From: Candidatus Omnitrophota bacterium
GTDB lineage: Bacteria; Omnitrophota; Gorgyraeia; Gygaellales; Profunditerraquicolaceae
Length of the DNA: 8,116 bases
Assembly (NCBI GenBank): GCA_023818905.1
Contig: JAMWDE010000036.1
Coordinates: 1-8,116 of the forward strand
Direction: 5' to 3'
Position 1 is the stretch's first letter. Every line of letters begins with the position of its first letter. Below the pieces are notes generated by a model that saw only the letters and a program-made list of their open reading frames with translations, ran no database searches and was not told the origin of the DNA. The position numbers were made by a program, and so were the translations under genes. Positions 6,538 to 8,116 of this stretch are shown in pieces.

Positions 6538-8116
6538 AGTTAACCGGAGCAGAGATATTGATTGAGTGTTTAAAACGAGAAGGCGTGGAGGTAATGTTTG
6601 GTTATCCAGGAGGAGCGGTTTTGCCTATATTTGATAAGCTTTACGATGCGCCTATAAGATTTATTCTTACCCGTCACGAGCAAGGTGCAGCCCATGCCGC
6701 AGATGGTTATGCCCGAGCAACTGGTAAAGTGGGTGTCTGTATTGCTACTTCTGGTCCAGGAGCAACTAATCTTACCACTGGTATTGCCAATGCCTTTATG
6801 GACTCTATTCCCATGGTGGCTATTACTGGTCAGGTAAAGACCTTTCTTATTGGCAACGATGCCTTTCAGGAAGCAGATGTTACTGGTATTACCCGTCCTA
6901 TCACCAAGCATAATTATCTGGTTAAAAATGTGGCGGATTTAGCCACGATAGTGCGCCAGGCATTTCATATTGCCTCTACAGGAAGGCCGGGTCCGGTGTT
7001 GATTGATATTCCGGTAGATGTCCAACAACAAGTTACAGAATTTATCTGGCCGCAAGAACTTCAGATTAGGGGATATAAGCCAACCTATTTTGGCCATCCC
7101 GGTCAAATTAAAAAAGCAGTCAAGCTCATTGCCTCTGCCAAGAGACCGATTATCTACGCAGGTGGAGGAGTGATTAGTTCAGGAGCACATCAGCATCTAC
7201 GGGAATTGGCTGAGAGGCTCAATGCTCCAGTGGTCATGACACTTATGGGTTTAGGTGGTTTTCCTGGCACGCACAGGCTCTGTTTGGGGATGTTGGGTAT
7301 GCACGGCACTGCCTATGCCAATCACGCCATAATGGAATCGGATTTGATTATTGCAGTGGGTGCACGTTTTGATGATAGGGTTACAGGTAGATTAGATTCC
7401 TTTGCGCCTTATGCCAAGATCATTCATATTGATATCGACCCTTCTTCTATAAGTAAAAATGTTAAGGTAGATGTGCCTATAGTAGGAGATGCAAAAAATA
7501 TTTTAGGTCAATTATTAGAGGAACTCAGAAATATACCAGATACTTCAGAGTGGCTAAAGACCGTAGATAATTGGAAGAAAAAATACCCTTTGGTTTACAA
7601 AGACGAAGATAAAGATAAAATAAAACCACAGTATGTGGTTGAGCAGATTTATGAAGTTACCAAGCAAGACGCAATCATTGTTACAGAGGTGGGTCAGAAT
7701 CAGATGTGGGCAGCGCAGTGGTATAAGTATACTCAACCGCGCAGTTTTATCTCCAGTGGTGGGTTAGGAACAATGGGTTTTGGTTTTCCTGCGGCAATAG
7801 GAGCCAAGATAGGCTGTCCCCATAAGGTAGTTTTTGATATTGCAGGAGATGGATCTATCCAGATGAATATACAAGAATTGGCTACTTGTGTTTGTAATAA
7901 GATAAATGTCAAAGTAGCTATACTGAACAATGGATATTTGGGTATGGTGCGTCAATGGCAGGAGTTATTTTACAAGAAGCGCTATGCACATACCTGTTTA
8001 TATAATCCTGATTTTGTCAGACTCGCTGAGAGCTACGGTGCAGTAGGAATTAGGGTTACACAAAAAGAAGATGTACGGCCAGCACTTGAAAAGGCCATAT
8101 CCATAGACAATGTGGT
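6534..8116 (+). CDS. ilvB: Acetolactate synthase (acetohydroxyacid synthase) large catalytic subunit, 3' end cut off by window edge
   Basis: This thiamine-diphosphate enzyme condenses two pyruvates to acetolactate, or pyruvate with 2-ketobutyrate to acetohydroxybutyrate, the first common step of branched-chain amino acid synthesis. The frame runs from ATG 6534 to the right edge without a stop (527 full codons), so about 35 to 50 of the usual 560 to 580 residues are missing. The N-terminal domain has [10 protein letters not shown] and [15 protein letters not shown] with the catalytic glutamate E49, then SGPGATNL. The central FAD-linked domain has [13 protein letters not shown]. The C-terminal domain has the ThDP/Mg motif starting GDGS (438-441) and ending NN (465-466). 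The tryptophan in MVRQWQ (W475) corresponds to the residue that favours 2-ketobutyrate in E. coli AHAS II, which separates this from catabolic acetolactate synthases and pyruvate oxidases. The start overlaps the ilvD stop by 4 bases, with GAGGTG at 6518-6523 as a plausible ribosome site. A regulatory subunit gene (ilvN) would be expected just downstream but is not in view. Confidence 0.96.
   Translation, partial: MKLTGAEILIECLKREGVEVMFGYPGGAVLPIFDKLYDAPIRFILTRHEQGAAHAADGYARATGKVGVCIATSGPGATNLTTGIANAFMDSIPMVAITGQVKTFLIGNDAFQEADVTGITRPITKHNYLVKNVADLATIVRQAFHIASTGRPGPVLIDIPVDVQQQVTEFIWPQELQIRGYKPTYFGHPGQIKKAVKLIASAKRPIIYAGGGVISSGAHQHLRELAERLNAPVVMTLMGLGGFPGTHRLCLGMLGMHGTAYANHAIMESDLIIAVGARFDDRVTGRLDSFAPYAKIIHIDIDPSSISKNVKVDVPIVGDAKNILGQLLEELRNIPDTSEWLKTVDNWKKKYPLVYKDEDKDKIKPQYVVEQIYEVTKQDAIIVTEVGQNQMWAAQWYKYTQPRSFISSGGLGTMGFGFPAAIGAKIGCPHKVVFDIAGDGSIQMNIQELATCVCNKINVKVAILNNGYLGMVRQWQELFYKKRYAHTCLYNPDFVRLAESYGAVGIRVTQKEDVRPALEKAISIDNV

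Noticed and set aside
6570..6911. A 113-codon open frame on the minus strand inside ilvB
   Set aside because: It lies wholly opposite the conserved ThDP-domain coding sequence of ilvB, its translation resembles no family I recognise, and there is no plausible ribosome site. It is an antisense shadow.

Overview
The window holds seven protein genes, all on the + strand. They are packed with gaps of at most 25 bases or with 4-base stop/start overlaps, so it looks like the interior of one long transcription unit. No promoter, terminator, RNA gene, mobile element, CRISPR array or sizeable repeat can be seen. No stretch longer than 25 bases lies outside a gene. The first gene (metK) is cut by the left edge and the last (ilvB) by the right edge, so the operon continues on both sides.

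Layout: metK (S-adenosylmethionine synthetase, 3' part) and ahcY (adenosylhomocysteinase, short form) make a SAM-cycle pair. A receiver-only response regulator follows and overlaps pfkA (6-phosphofructokinase, ATP type) by 4 bases. Next is a 444-residue class II aldolase-like protein, which with pfkA would supply the fructose-1,6-bisphosphate steps of glycolysis. Last come ilvD (dihydroxy-acid dehydratase) and ilvB (acetolactate synthase large subunit, 5' part), two branched-chain amino acid genes that also overlap by 4 bases.

Organism: this is a bacterium, judging by Shine-Dalgarno sites, a bacterial-type MetK, a homotetrameric-type allosteric PFK and tight gene packing. Base composition leans to A+T, with frequent ATA, AGA and AGG codons. 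The short, Thermotoga/archaeal-like AhcY and the methanogen/clostridial-like IlvD suggest a deep-branching anaerobe or candidate phylum (Omnitrophota is one guess). I cannot fix the lineage from the sequence, and that part is low confidence.

Most of this is ordinary core metabolism. The points worth a second look are the aldolase-like protein, whose C-terminal substrate-binding motif departs from true fructose-bisphosphate aldolases, and the orphan response regulator translationally coupled to an allosteric phosphofructokinase. The joining of methyl-cycle, glycolytic and branched-chain genes in one co-directional run is also notable. I do not see an evident new defence or mobile system here.
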